From contig JAZSLU010000018.1 of the NCBI GenBank assembly GCA_045535505.1, positions 1 to 15,184 on the forward strand: a stretch of DNA of 15,184 nt. The letters run 5' to 3'. The DNA is from CAKSST01 sp045535505. GTDB taxonomy: Bacteria > Bacillota > Clostridia > Oscillospirales > Acutalibacteraceae. This document shows positions 1 to 6,547 of the stretch, piece by piece. Position 1 is the stretch's first letter. Every line of letters starts with the position of its first letter. A model generated the notes under the pieces. The model had not been told where the DNA came from and ran no database searches. It worked only from the letters and a program-made list of their open reading frames with translations. The translations under genes were made by a program, and so were the position numbers.

Positions 1-1
1 C

Positions 2-316
2 AAGGAATTCCTTGATTATGTATGTGTTGATGATATGGGCAATCTTTTAAGACCGGATTATTTGTCGCAACATTTACAGACTGTGCTCAAAAGAAATAAC
101 TTGAAGCATATTCGGTATCACGATTTGCGACACTCTTGCGCTTCGCTATTACTCGCCAACGGTGTATCATTAAAAGAAATCCAAGATTGGTTGGGACATT
201 CGGATTTCAGTACAACGGCAAATATTTATAGCCATTTAGAGTATGGAGCCAAGGTCAAGTCTGCTAACAAGATTGCAGAGAACTTGAGCCTTGAAGAAAA
301 GACAAAGGACGGGTAA
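2..316 (+). CDS. Tyrosine recombinase/integrase, C-terminal part (5' end outside window)
   Basis: The frame is open from the window edge to a TAA at 314-316, so this is the last ~104 codons of a longer gene; the ATG at 35 is internal. What is visible is the catalytic half of a phage/ICE-type tyrosine recombinase: a HDLRH box (the HxxR pair), then LGHSDFSTT, then IYSH, whose Tyr is the expected DNA-attacking nucleophile. The arginine of the first catalytic box lies upstream of the window. Such enzymes integrate and excise mobile elements at tRNA genes. The stop lies only ~155 bp from the 3' end of an intact tRNA-Leu on the opposite strand, the usual place for an integrase next to its attachment site, so the integrated element should extend to the left. 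The C-terminus is not truncated. Family is certain; the type of element is unknown. Confidence 0.9.
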   Translation, partial: KEFLDYVCVDDMGNLLRPDYLSQHLQTVLKRNNLKHIRYHDLRHSCASLLLANGVSLKEIQDWLGHSDFSTTANIYSHLEYGAKVKSANKIAENLSLEEKTKDG

Positions 317-325
317 ATCCCGTCC
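307..325 (+). terminator. Short GC-rich hairpin over the integrase stop codon
   Basis: GGACGGG (307-313) and CCCGTCC (319-325) form a perfect 7-bp stem with a 5-nt loop that includes the stop codon. No T-tract follows, so it is a weak candidate for an intrinsic terminator and may only protect the mRNA 3' end. Confidence 0.35.
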
Positions 326-339
326 CATACATAATTTAT

Positions 340-357
340 TTCTAACAGAATTCTAAC
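340..357 (+). repeat. Paired direct repeat TTCTAAC (candidate integrase arm site, left)
   Basis: TTCTAAC occurs at 340-346 and again at 351-357, an 11-bp period (one helical turn). A matching pair in inverted orientation lies at 604-621 on the other side of the tRNA-Leu. Short direct repeats at one-turn spacing flanking an attachment core are typical of arm-type binding sites for the N-terminal domain of tyrosine integrases. Binding is inferred, not shown. Confidence 0.45.
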
Positions 358-393
358 GGATTTTGGGGAGAAATACCCTCATTTTTGACATTA

Positions 394-419
394 AAATCAC
401 TTGAATTACAAGGTGATTT
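394..419. repeat. Imperfect hairpin between integrase and tRNA-Leu
   Basis: AAATCAC (394-400) pairs with GTGATTT (413-419), and the adjacent TTG (401-403) with CAA (409-411), leaving one bulged G and a 5-nt loop. No T-tract follows. Function is unknown; it may be secondary structure within the attachment region. Confidence 0.3.
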
Positions 420-431
420 CAGATAAAGAAA

Positions 432-468
432 ATCTCTCAAACCCGCATAAACACTGGGTTTGAGAGAT
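432..468 (-). terminator. Intrinsic terminator of tRNA-Leu
   Basis: ATCTCTCAAACCC (432-444) and GGGTTTGAGAGAT (456-468) form a perfect 13-bp stem with an 11-nt loop. Read on the minus strand it starts 2 bp beyond the encoded CCA of the tRNA and is followed by a T-rich stretch (complement of 421-431), the layout of a rho-independent terminator for the tRNA transcript. Confidence 0.75.
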
Positions 469-470
469 GA

Positions 471-557
471 TGGTGCGGGTAACAGGACTTGAACCTGCAC
501 AGCCTTGCGACCATTAGAACCTGAATCTAACGCGTCTGCCAATTCCGCCATACCCGC
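471..557 (-). tRNA. tRNA-Leu(CAG), intact
   Basis: Read on the minus strand this is an 87-nt class II tRNA. The acceptor stem is GCGGGTA paired with TACCCGC, followed by discriminator A and an encoded CCA (complement of 471-473). The anticodon stem is TTAGA/TCTAA (plus strand 526-530 and 514-518) around a 7-nt loop with anticodon CAG (plus-strand 521-523), which reads CUG. The variable region is long, as in leucine tRNAs, and the T-arm GGTTCAAGTCC is intact. No convincing -35/-10 pair is seen directly upstream (558-640), so it may be transcribed from the promoter at 810-837, through the broken tRNA-Leu copy. Terminator at 432-468. Confidence 0.95.
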
Positions 558-603
558 ATATATGACTTAAATCCTTTCGAAAATCTTAGAACCGAAATGG
601 TTT

Positions 604-621
604 GTTAGAAATCCGTTAGAA
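604..621 (-). repeat. Paired direct repeat GTTAGAA (candidate integrase arm site, right)
   Basis: GTTAGAA occurs at 604-610 and 615-621, again with an 11-bp period. It is the reverse complement of the TTCTAAC pair at 340-357, so the two pairs point towards each other across the tRNA-Leu. A related CTTAGAA lies at 585-591. This symmetrical layout resembles the P and P' arms of a tyrosine-integrase attachment site. Confidence 0.45.
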
Positions 622-637
622 ATAAGTGTTTTTTTGA

Positions 638-688
638 GATTTTTGAACAAACAGGAATCAAGGTCAAAAATCGTGAAACCCCTTGATT
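638..688. repeat. Two overlapping inverted repeats in the attachment-like region
   Basis: GATTTTTGA (638-646) is the exact inverse of TCAAAAATC (664-672), and AATCAAGG (656-663) of CCTTGATT (681-688), each pair separated by 17 nt. The two hairpins would exclude each other. No ORF, RNA gene or promoter is apparent here. They could be protein-binding sites of the mobile element or chance structure in AT-rich DNA. Confidence 0.3.
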
Positions 689-740
689 TTATGCGGTTCT
701 TTGGAGAAAACAGCAGAGGGCTTAATGACACTCTCACGCG

Positions 741-784
741 TTAGTACCTGAATCTAGCGCGTCTGCCAGTTCCGCCATATCCGC
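741..784 (-). pseudogene. tRNA-Leu(CAG) fragment: 5' half only
   Basis: On the minus strand the sequence starts as a tRNA-Leu: acceptor strand GCGGATA, D-arm GGCGGAACTGGCAGA, 5' anticodon strand and a loop with CAG. Tracking with the intact copy stops a few bases past the anticodon loop. The variable arm, T-arm, 3' acceptor strand and CCA are absent. It differs from the intact copy at several positions, so it is not a fresh duplicate. It keeps a full consensus promoter (810-837), which suggests it is the original chromosomal gene, split by recombination in the anticodon region. Confidence 0.8.
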
Positions 785-809
785 ATATTTGGTTGTACTA
801 CAAAAAAAT

Positions 810-837
810 ATTATACATATTTTTTAAATATTGTCAA
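810..837 (-). promoter_or_regulatory. Consensus promoter of the broken tRNA-Leu
   Basis: On the minus strand, TTGACA (complement of 832-837) and TATAAT (complement of 810-815) are separated by 16 bp. The tRNA 5' end at 784 lies ~25 nt beyond the -10. This is a full-consensus, tRNA-strength promoter, and it may also drive the intact tRNA-Leu further along. Confidence 0.75.
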
Positions 838-853
838 TGATTTTATTAATTAA

Positions 854-882
854 TTGACATTGTTTTTTCGGTGTATTATTAT
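854..882 (+). promoter_or_regulatory. Promoter of the histidinol-phosphatase / uvrC unit
   Basis: TTGACA (854-859) and TATTAT (877-882) are separated by 17 bp; transcription would start near 889, about 23 nt before the ATG at 912. It is divergent from, and close to, the tRNA-Leu promoter on the other strand. Confidence 0.65.
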
Positions 883-911
883 AAGTTTATATTATGTATT
901 GAGGTGAATTT

Positions 912-1721
912 ATGATACGGTCAAACATACATACACATACAAATTTTTGTGACGGTTCGGCGCCGCCGATTAAATATGTTGAAAAGGCAATAGAACTTGG
1001 ATTTGATGCGTTGGGTTTTTCGGGGCACTCACTTACTGTGTTTGACCCTGATTATTGTTTGGATGCTGATTATTCGGGTTATCAAAACGAAATATTACGT
1101 CTAAAAGAGCTTTACAAAGACAAAATTTACATTGCCCTTGGTATTGAGCGTGACTCTTTTTCTGGAATTGATGATTTTGAATATGAATTTGTAATAGGTT
1201 CATCTCATTATGTAAAAATAAATGACGAATTTATTGCTGTTGACCGTTCTGATGAATATTTTGCTAATGCGATTAAAACTGTTTTTGGCGGCAATGCATT
1301 ACTGTTTGCTGAGGAATATTACAAAACTCAGGCAAACGTTATCAAAAGAACAAAAGGGAACGTTGTGGGACATTTTGACCTTATAAAAAAATATAACAAC
1401 GGCAACAAGTATTTTGATGAAGATAACAAACACTATATTAATGCTGCACTTGAAGCGCTTGATGCGGTTTGTGAGGATGCTGACATATTTGAAATAAATT
1501 CAGGTGCGGCTGCAAGAGGCGCAAACCCTGTGCCATATCCGTCACCCTTTATTCTTAAACGTTTAAAAGAAAAGGGCAAGAAGATTATATTTTCAAGTGA
1601 TGCACATAAACCGCAAAACCTTACCGCAGGATTCAATCTTTCGTTACAAATGGCAAAAGATGCCGGGTTTACAAGCGTTGTTGAGTTTTGCGAATGCGGA
1701 TTTAAGGAAACAAAAATATAA
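912..1721 (+). CDS. hisK: PHP-family histidinol-phosphatase
   Basis: Hydrolyses L-histidinol phosphate to histidinol, the penultimate step of histidine biosynthesis, in the cytoplasm. The 269-residue length fits the HisJ/HisK (COG1387) family. The PHP metal-binding signature is complete by eye: IHTHTNFCDG at residues 6-15 (His7 and His9), GFSGHS near 36-41, GSSHY near 96-100, VGHFDL mid-protein, and SSDAHKP near the C-terminus, together supplying the His/Asp/Glu ligands of a multinuclear metal centre. The start is preceded by GAGGTG at 901-906. The stop is 33 bp before the uvrC start, so the two are probably co-transcribed. No other his genes are visible, so the substrate rests on family resemblance; other phosphoesterase activities occur in PHP proteins. 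Confidence 0.82.
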   Translation: MIRSNIHTHTNFCDGSAPPIKYVEKAIELGFDALGFSGHSLTVFDPDYCLDADYSGYQNEILRLKELYKDKIYIALGIERDSFSGIDDFEYEFVIGSSHYVKINDEFIAVDRSDEYFANAIKTVFGGNALLFAEEYYKTQANVIKRTKGNVVGHFDLIKKYNNGNKYFDEDNKHYINAALEALDAVCEDADIFEINSGAAARGANPVPYPSPFILKRLKEKGKKIIFSSDAHKPQNLTAGFNLSLQMAKDAGFTSVVEFCECGFKETKI

Positions 1722-1754
1722 TTTAAAGATATAACATATGAGGTGGTGTGGAGT

Positions 1755-3584
1755 GTGGAAAAAATTGAACGTCTTAAAGCAAAAGCACGTTCTTTGCCTA
1801 CTTTGCCGGGTGTATATTTAATGCGGGATGCAACCAATAAAATTATATATGTCGGCAAGGCAAAATCGCTTAAAGACCGTGTTTATCAATACTTTTGCAA
1901 CACCTCTGCTCACACCCAAAAAGTTATGGCTATGGTGCGCCAAATTGACGATTTTGAGTATATAATTTGTGACAGTGAATATGAAGCGTTAATGCTCGAA
2001 TCGGCGCAAATTAAGCAACACAGTCCGCATTATAATATTCTTCTAAAAGATGACAAAGGATATCACTATATTAAGGTTACAAAAGGGGAATACCCTCGAA
2101 TTTCAGTTGAGCATCAAACTGCTGATGACTTGGCTGAATATATTGGTCCATATTATTCATCATTTATTTTGAAAAACACGGTGGATGAGGCGCTAAAAGT
2201 TTTTGGTTTGCCGCGATGTTCTCGCCAGTTTCCTCGTGACATTGGCAAGGGTAGGCCGTGTCTTAACCATCATATCGGTCTTTGCAGTGCCGTTTGTTCG
2301 GGCAAAATTTCTGCCGCTCAATATAGGGAAGCCACCGCTCAAGCAATAAATTATATTAAATGCGGCGAAAAGGAATCGATAGCTGAACTTAAAATTAAAA
2401 TGAATCAGGCGGCAGACCGTCTTGATTTTGAAAATGCCGCTCGACTTCGTGATAGAATAAAATCTATTGAAAGAATTTCTGCAAAACAAAAGGTAGTAGC
2501 TTCTCCTTATAAAAGGCAGGATGTTATCTGTATGTTTTATGCCGATGGAGAGGCTTGTTTTCACGTTTTTAGGTTTGTTGATGGCAAACTATCTGATAGT
2601 GAAGATTTTTATGTAAAAAATATTTTTAGTATTGAAGAGGCACGTACCGACTTTTTTATGTCATATTATTCGCTTAACCGTGATATCCCAAAAAGAATTA
2701 TTACCGATACGTCCTTTAAGGATATCGAAATATTAGAACGGATTTTATCAGAAAAAGCAAAAAAGAGTGTTAATATTATTGTCCCTAAAATTGGGGAGCA
2801 GTATAAACTTGTGCAAATGTGTATATCAAACGCTTGTGATTACTTGTCGCAAAAGCAGTACAAAAGTTTGCATAAGGTTGCCGAGCTTGAGGAACTTGCA
2901 ATATTGCTTGGTTTGCAAAAGGCTCCAAACGTTATTGAAGCTTATGATATTTCACATACTGCCGGAACTGATACGGTTGGCGCTATGACAGTTTTTAAAA
3001 ATGGCAGTCCAGACAAGCGTATGTATAAACGTTTTAAGGTTTCTAATTCTATCGGAAACGACGATTATGGCTCAATGGCAGAAGTGCTGACGCGAAGGTT
3101 AGATGAATATATCAATAATAAAAATCCCTCTTTTTCTTTATTGCCGGATTTAATTTTGGTTGACGGTGGAAAAGGGCAGGTAGCAGTAGCACGTGAGGTT
3201 CTAAAAGAGAAAAATATTGATATACCACTGTTTGGCATGGTAAAAGACTCGTCTCACAGAACGAGGGCAATATGTTCGGCAGATGGTGAAATGCAAATTA
3301 AACCCAACAAACGTGTGTTTAGGTTGGTGACAGCCATTCAGGATGAAACGCATAGATTTGCCATCCAATATCACCGAAAACGTTCTGCAAAATCAAAACT
3401 TTCAAGCACCCTGTGTAAAATTGACGGCGTAGGTCCAGTTCGTGCTAAAAAGTTGCTTGAGCATTTTCGTACAATTTCGGCAATTTCTGATGCAACACTT
3501 GAGCAACTTGAAATGGCGCCCACAATGAATAAAACGGTTGCAAAAGAAGTTTATAATTTTTTTAATAAAACTCTTGACAAATAA
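1755..3584 (+). CDS. uvrC: UvrABC excinuclease subunit C
   Basis: Endonuclease of nucleotide excision repair; makes both incisions around a lesion bound by UvrB. In order: a GIY-YIG nuclease domain (LPGVYLMRD, then IIYVGKAKSLKDRV, about residues 17-45), a four-Cys segment (RC, CLNHHIGLC, C near 160-185; Fe-S ligands in some UvrC), a UVR motif that contacts UvrB (about 205-240), an RNase H-like endonuclease domain (YDISH, LVDGGKGQ, DETHRFAI) and a C-terminal HhH pair (KIDGVGPVRAKKLL). About 609 residues, full length. Start: the frame opens with GTG codons at 1743 and 1746, but GAGGTGG at 1740-1746 is correctly spaced only for the GTG at 1755. The -35 of the next promoter overlaps the 3' end of this gene. 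Confidence 0.96.
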   Translation: MEKIERLKAKARSLPTLPGVYLMRDATNKIIYVGKAKSLKDRVYQYFCNTSAHTQKVMAMVRQIDDFEYIICDSEYEALMLESAQIKQHSPHYNILLKDDKGYHYIKVTKGEYPRISVEHQTADDLAEYIGPYYSSFILKNTVDEALKVFGLPRCSRQFPRDIGKGRPCLNHHIGLCSAVCSGKISAAQYREATAQAINYIKCGEKESIAELKIKMNQAADRLDFENAARLRDRIKSIERISAKQKVVASPYKRQDVICMFYADGEACFHVFRFVDGKLSDSEDFYVKNIFSIEEARTDFFMSYYSLNRDIPKRIITDTSFKDIEILERILSEKAKKSVNIIVPKIGEQYKLVQMCISNACDYLSQKQYKSLHKVAELEELAILLGLQKAPNVIEAYDISHTAGTDTVGAMTVFKNGSPDKRMYKRFKVSNSIGNDDYGSMAEVLTRRLDEYINNKNPSFSLLPDLILVDGGKGQVAVAREVLKEKNIDIPLFGMVKDSSHRTRAICSADGEMQIKPNKRVFRLVTAIQDETHRFAIQYHRKRSAKSKLSSTLCKIDGVGPVRAKKLLEHFRTISAISDATLEQLEMAPTMNKTVAKEVYNFFNKTLDK

Positions 3585-3602
3585 AAACAGTAGTGATATA
3601 CT
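3574..3602 (+). promoter_or_regulatory. Promoter of T-box unit 1 (Ile), with palindrome over the -10
   Basis: TTGACA (3574-3579) and TATACT (3597-3602) are separated by exactly 17 bp, inside the 3' end of uvrC. A 7-bp inverted repeat, CAGTAGT (3588-3594) and ACTACTG (3600-3606), straddles the -10 and would suit an operator. Confidence 0.8.
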
Positions 3603-3608
3603 ACTGCC

Positions 3609-3892
3609 ATATTAAAAAGCTGTGACGAAGACGGTCAAGGATGACACTTTCAGAGAGCCGATGGTTGCTGTGAATCGGTAGTTAAGTTCTTATATGACCC
3701 ATCGCTTCTGAGCCGGAAGTCCGAACGGTTGATTTTTTTCAACTTATTAGACGCTTCTCGTGATTGCTGCGTTAATGCATAGGGATTGATAGATCCTAAA
3801 GTGGTAGTTTTTTGTAAAAACTGCAATTTGAGTGGTACCGCGGATGTATATTTACACCCGTCTCAAAGAAAACTTTGAGACGGGTGTTTTTT
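3609..3892 (+). promoter_or_regulatory. T-box leader, predicted isoleucine (ATC) specifier
   Basis: A tRNA-sensing riboswitch. Stem I carries AGAGAG at 3652-3657 followed by the distal GGTTGCTG segment. The predicted specifier is ATC at 3701-3703, six bases before the conserved GAG (3710-3712). The T-box sequence TGAGTGGTACCGCGG at 3829-3843 pairs with the tRNA acceptor end; its TTGAG can pair with CTCAA inside the terminator to form the antiterminator. Uncharged tRNA-Ile should therefore allow expression of the XRE-cupin-acyl-CoA synthetase at 3923. The class is certain. The specifier rests on alignment with the two other leaders in this window, which give Val and Leu at the same offset. Confidence 0.93.
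3854..3892 (+). terminator. T-box 1 regulated terminator
   Basis: ACACCCGTCTCAAAG (3854-3868), loop AAAA, then the exact inverse at 3873-3887 form a perfect 15-bp stem followed by a T-tract. This is the default-off structure of the Ile T-box. Confidence 0.92.
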
Positions 3893-3922
3893 AATTTTTA
3901 AAATAGTTAGGAGGACTGTATT

Positions 3923-6187
3923 ATGTCAACGTTTGAAACAGAAAAATTAAGCGAGGTGGCTCAACGAATTCGTGAGATGCGTGAGATTTTTAACTTTTCT
4001 GTTGAAGAAATGGCTAAAAAGACAGAAGTGTCTGTGACCGATTATGTGGATTATGAAGATGGAAAACTTGACTTTCCTTTTACTTTTATTCACAAATGCG
4101 CATTAGCGTTCGGTATAGGCATTACAGATTTGCTTGAAGGACAAAGTGCAAATCTGTCCTCTTATACAATTACGCGTAAAGGTGCAGGTCAGCAAACTGC
4201 TAAGGAAGACGGTATAAAAATTAATAATCTTGCCCCTAAATTTCGGAACAAAATTGCCCAACCTTATTGGGTGCGTTATGAATATTCTGCAGATAAGCAA
4301 GACAAACCTATTCATCTTACACAACATTCCGGTCAAGAATTTGACCTTGTGCTTAGCGGAAAACTTAAGGTTCAAATTGGTGAACACACCGAAATTTTGG
4401 ATGAGGGAGATAGTATTTATTACGACTCTTCAACACCTCACGGCATGATTGCTGTTGACGGCAAGGATTGTGTGTTTTGTGCGGTTGTTTTGCCCGGTGA
4501 AAAAACCGAGAAAACCGTTGTTAACAGAAGTGTTGTTTCGGCTAAATCATCTAAAAAGCTTGTTTGCGAAAGATTTATCGAAACAATTGAAGATGATAAC
4601 GGTTGTTTAAAGGATATTAAATTCAAAAACACAGAGTCTTTTAACTTTGGCTTTGATGTTGTTGACGGTATTGCCGAAAAATATCCCGATAAACTTGCAA
4701 TGCTTCATCTTGACGTTAATAAATTTGAGCGCCGTTTCACCTTTAATGATATAAAACGTGCCTCTAACCAGGTTGCAAACTATTTTACGTCACTTGGCAT
4801 TAAACGCGGTGACAAGGTTATGCTTGTTCTTAAACGTCATTATCAATTCTGGTTTGCTATGGTTGCTTTGCACAAAATTGGAGCAGTTGCAATTCCTGCA
4901 ACAAACCAGCTAAAAGAACACGATTTTGAGTACAGATATAATGCCGCTGGCGTAAAGGCTATTGTTTGCACTGCGGATGGTGATACTGCTCAAATTGCCC
5001 AAAATGCTGCAAAAAATTGCCCTCAGGTTGAGCAACTTATTTTGGTTGGCGGTCAAAAAGAGGGCTGGCATGATTTTGATGCAGAATATAAACTTTTTTC
5101 AAGCAAATATGAGCGACCTGATAACGCATCTGCCGGCAATGACCTTGCTTTGATGTTCTTTACGTCAGGTACAACAGGCAATCCCAAAATGGCTGCTCAC
5201 GCACACACTTATGCTCTCGGTCACTATGTTACGGCAAAATATTGGCATTGCTGTGAGCGTGATGGTTTACATCTTACAATTTCCGACACAGGCTGGGGTA
5301 AATCGCTTTGGGGAAAACTCTATGGTCAGTGGCTTTGCGAAGGCGCAGTTTTTGTTTATGACTTTGACCGTTTTGACGAAAACGATATTTTACCTATGTT
5401 TGCAAAATATCATATTACAACCTTCTGTGCACCGCCTACTATGCTTCGCATGCTTATCAGAGGTGACCTTTCTAAATTTGACCTTTCTTCAATCCACCAT
5501 ATGACAACTGCTGGTGAGGCGCTTAATCCTGAGGTATTTAAGCAATTTAAAGCTGCAACAGGTCTTGAAATTATGGAGGGCTTCGGTCAGACCGAAACTA
5601 CCCTTACTATTGCAAACCTTTATGGTACAACACCAAAGATTGGCGCAATGGGCAAGGCTTCTCCTCAGTATGACGTTGATATCGTTGACCCTGATGGTAA
5701 TTCTGTTCCTGTTGGTGAGGTTGGCGAAATTGTTATTAGAACCAAAGATGGTGTTCCTTGCGGTTTGTTTAAGGAATATTATCTTGATAAAGAAAAAACA
5801 GACGATGCCTGGTATGACGGTATGTACCATACAGGTGATACCGCTTGGCGTGATGAAGACGGATATTTTTGGTATGTTAGCCGCATAGATGACGTAATTA
5901 AATCATCTGGTTATCGTATAGGTCCTTTTGAGATTGAAAGTGTTATCATGGAACTTCCTTACGTTGTTGAATGTGGTGTTTCAGCCGTTCCTGATGAGCT
6001 TCGCGGTCAAGTTGTCAAGGCAAGTATTGTTCTTACTAAGGGGACCGAAGGAACGGATGAACTTAAACGAGAAATTCAAAATTACGTTAAGACACATACC
6101 GCACCTTATAAATATCCTCGTGTGATTGTTTTTAAAGACGAATTACCCAAGACAATCAGCGGTAAAATTCAAAGAAACAAACTTTGA
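3923..6187 (+). CDS. XRE-HTH / cupin / AMP-forming acyl-CoA synthetase fusion (Ile T-box unit)
   Basis: 754 residues with three modules. Residues ~8-72 are an XRE-type helix-turn-helix. Residues ~115-192 are a cupin_2 barrel (QHSGQEFDLVLSG, then DSIYYDSSTPHG). Residues ~235-754 are an adenylate-forming synthetase of the acetyl/medium-chain type: TSGTTGNPK at 414-422 (phosphate loop), GWGKSLWG at 457-464, EGFGQTE at 552-558, DDVIKSSGYRIGPFEIES at 656-673 (hinge/A8) and SGKIQR with catalytic Lys748. It should convert a carboxylate, ATP and CoA to acyl-CoA, AMP and PPi. XRE-cupin pairs are normally stand-alone regulators, so their fusion to a complete enzyme is odd. AGGAGG at 3909-3914 fixes the start. 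The Ile T-box suggests 2-methylbutyrate as substrate (inference). Confidence 0.9.
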   Translation: MSTFETEKLSEVAQRIREMREIFNFSVEEMAKKTEVSVTDYVDYEDGKLDFPFTFIHKCALAFGIGITDLLEGQSANLSSYTITRKGAGQQTAKEDGIKINNLAPKFRNKIAQPYWVRYEYSADKQDKPIHLTQHSGQEFDLVLSGKLKVQIGEHTEILDEGDSIYYDSSTPHGMIAVDGKDCVFCAVVLPGEKTEKTVVNRSVVSAKSSKKLVCERFIETIEDDNGCLKDIKFKNTESFNFGFDVVDGIAEKYPDKLAMLHLDVNKFERRFTFNDIKRASNQVANYFTSLGIKRGDKVMLVLKRHYQFWFAMVALHKIGAVAIPATNQLKEHDFEYRYNAAGVKAIVCTADGDTAQIAQNAAKNCPQVEQLILVGGQKEGWHDFDAEYKLFSSKYERPDNASAGNDLALMFFTSGTTGNPKMAAHAHTYALGHYVTAKYWHCCERDGLHLTISDTGWGKSLWGKLYGQWLCEGAVFVYDFDRFDENDILPMFAKYHITTFCAPPTMLRMLIRGDLSKFDLSSIHHMTTAGEALNPEVFKQFKAATGLEIMEGFGQTETTLTIANLYGTTPKIGAMGKASPQYDVDIVDPDGNSVPVGEVGEIVIRTKDGVPCGLFKEYYLDKEKTDDAWYDGMYHTGDTAWRDEDGYFWYVSRIDDVIKSSGYRIGPFEIESVIMELPYVVECGVSAVPDELRGQVVKASIVLTKGTEGTDELKREIQNYVKTHTAPYKYPRVIVFKDELPKTISGKIQRNKL

Positions 6188-6205
6188 TATAATGGTGTAA
6201 AATAC

Positions 6206-6234
6206 TTGACAATATAGTACTTTGGTGGTATATT
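6206..6234 (+). promoter_or_regulatory. Promoter of T-box unit 2 (Val)
   Basis: TTGACA (6206-6211) and TATATT (6229-6234) are separated by 17 bp, starting 18 bp after the first synthetase gene. ATAGTA (6214-6219) and TACTAT (6235-6240) form a loose inverted repeat around the -10, recalling the tighter palindrome at the unit 1 promoter. Confidence 0.75.
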
Positions 6235-6240
6235 TACTAT

Positions 6241-6535
6241 TGATATTTATATAAGAATAAAGGCTTTGACGGAAAAGAGTTTTCAGCGTTTTGCATAAAG
6301 AGAGTCGGTGTTTGGTGTAAACCGATTGCGATTGCTGTTTGCGGGTAGTTCCCGAGCCGGAAGGAAGAAAACTGTTAGGGTGATTAGAACCTTCTCGTTA
6401 TGCCGCGTTAGTGCAAAAGGGCTGCTTGGCCCGATAAAGTGGTGTTTTTACACAATTTGAGTGGTACCGCGGGTAAAAGATATTAAAAATCACCCGTCTC
6501 AAAGTTTTTTCTTTGAGATGGGTGTATGTTTTTTT
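6241..6535 (+). promoter_or_regulatory. T-box leader, predicted valine (GTA) specifier
   Basis: Second T-box riboswitch. Stem I has AGAGAG at 6299-6304 followed by a GTTTGGTG loop segment. The predicted specifier is GTA at 6345-6347, six bases before GAG (6354-6356). The T-box sequence at 6458-6472 matches that of leader 1 over 15 bases, and the terminator at 6491-6535 is nearly the same, so leaders 1 and 2 probably arose by duplication together with their genes. It should control the whole operon from 6548 to 13198. A shift of one base would give TAG, a stop codon, which supports the GTA reading. Confidence 0.9.
6491..6535 (+). terminator. T-box 2 regulated terminator
   Basis: CACCCGTCTCAAAG (6491-6504) pairs with CTTTGAGATGGGTG (6511-6524) across a T6 loop, 14 bp with one G-T pair, followed by a T-rich run to 6535. 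Confidence 0.9.
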
Positions 6536-6547
6536 GGGGGATATGTA

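Noticed and set aside
342..551. Minus-strand ORF of 69 residues starting MAELADALDSG
   Set aside because: It is a translation of the tRNA-Leu and its terminator, a well-known spurious ORF type.
394..688. Short inverted repeats considered as a CRISPR array or IS ends
   Set aside because: There are no regularly spaced identical repeats and spacers, no transposase and no target-site duplication.
1743..1754. GTG codons at 1743 and 1746 as uvrC start
   Set aside because: They overlap the GAGGTGG ribosome binding site at 1740-1746; the GTG at 1755 is correctly spaced.
1433..1858. Minus-strand ORF of 141 residues across the hisK-uvrC junction
   Set aside because: It is antisense to two well-supported genes, has no recognisable domain and no ribosome binding site.
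6461..6547. Upstream GTG start that would add 29 residues to the second synthetase
   Set aside because: It lies inside the T-box motif and runs through the terminator hairpin; the ATG at 6548 has a ribosome binding site and matches the start of the paralogue.
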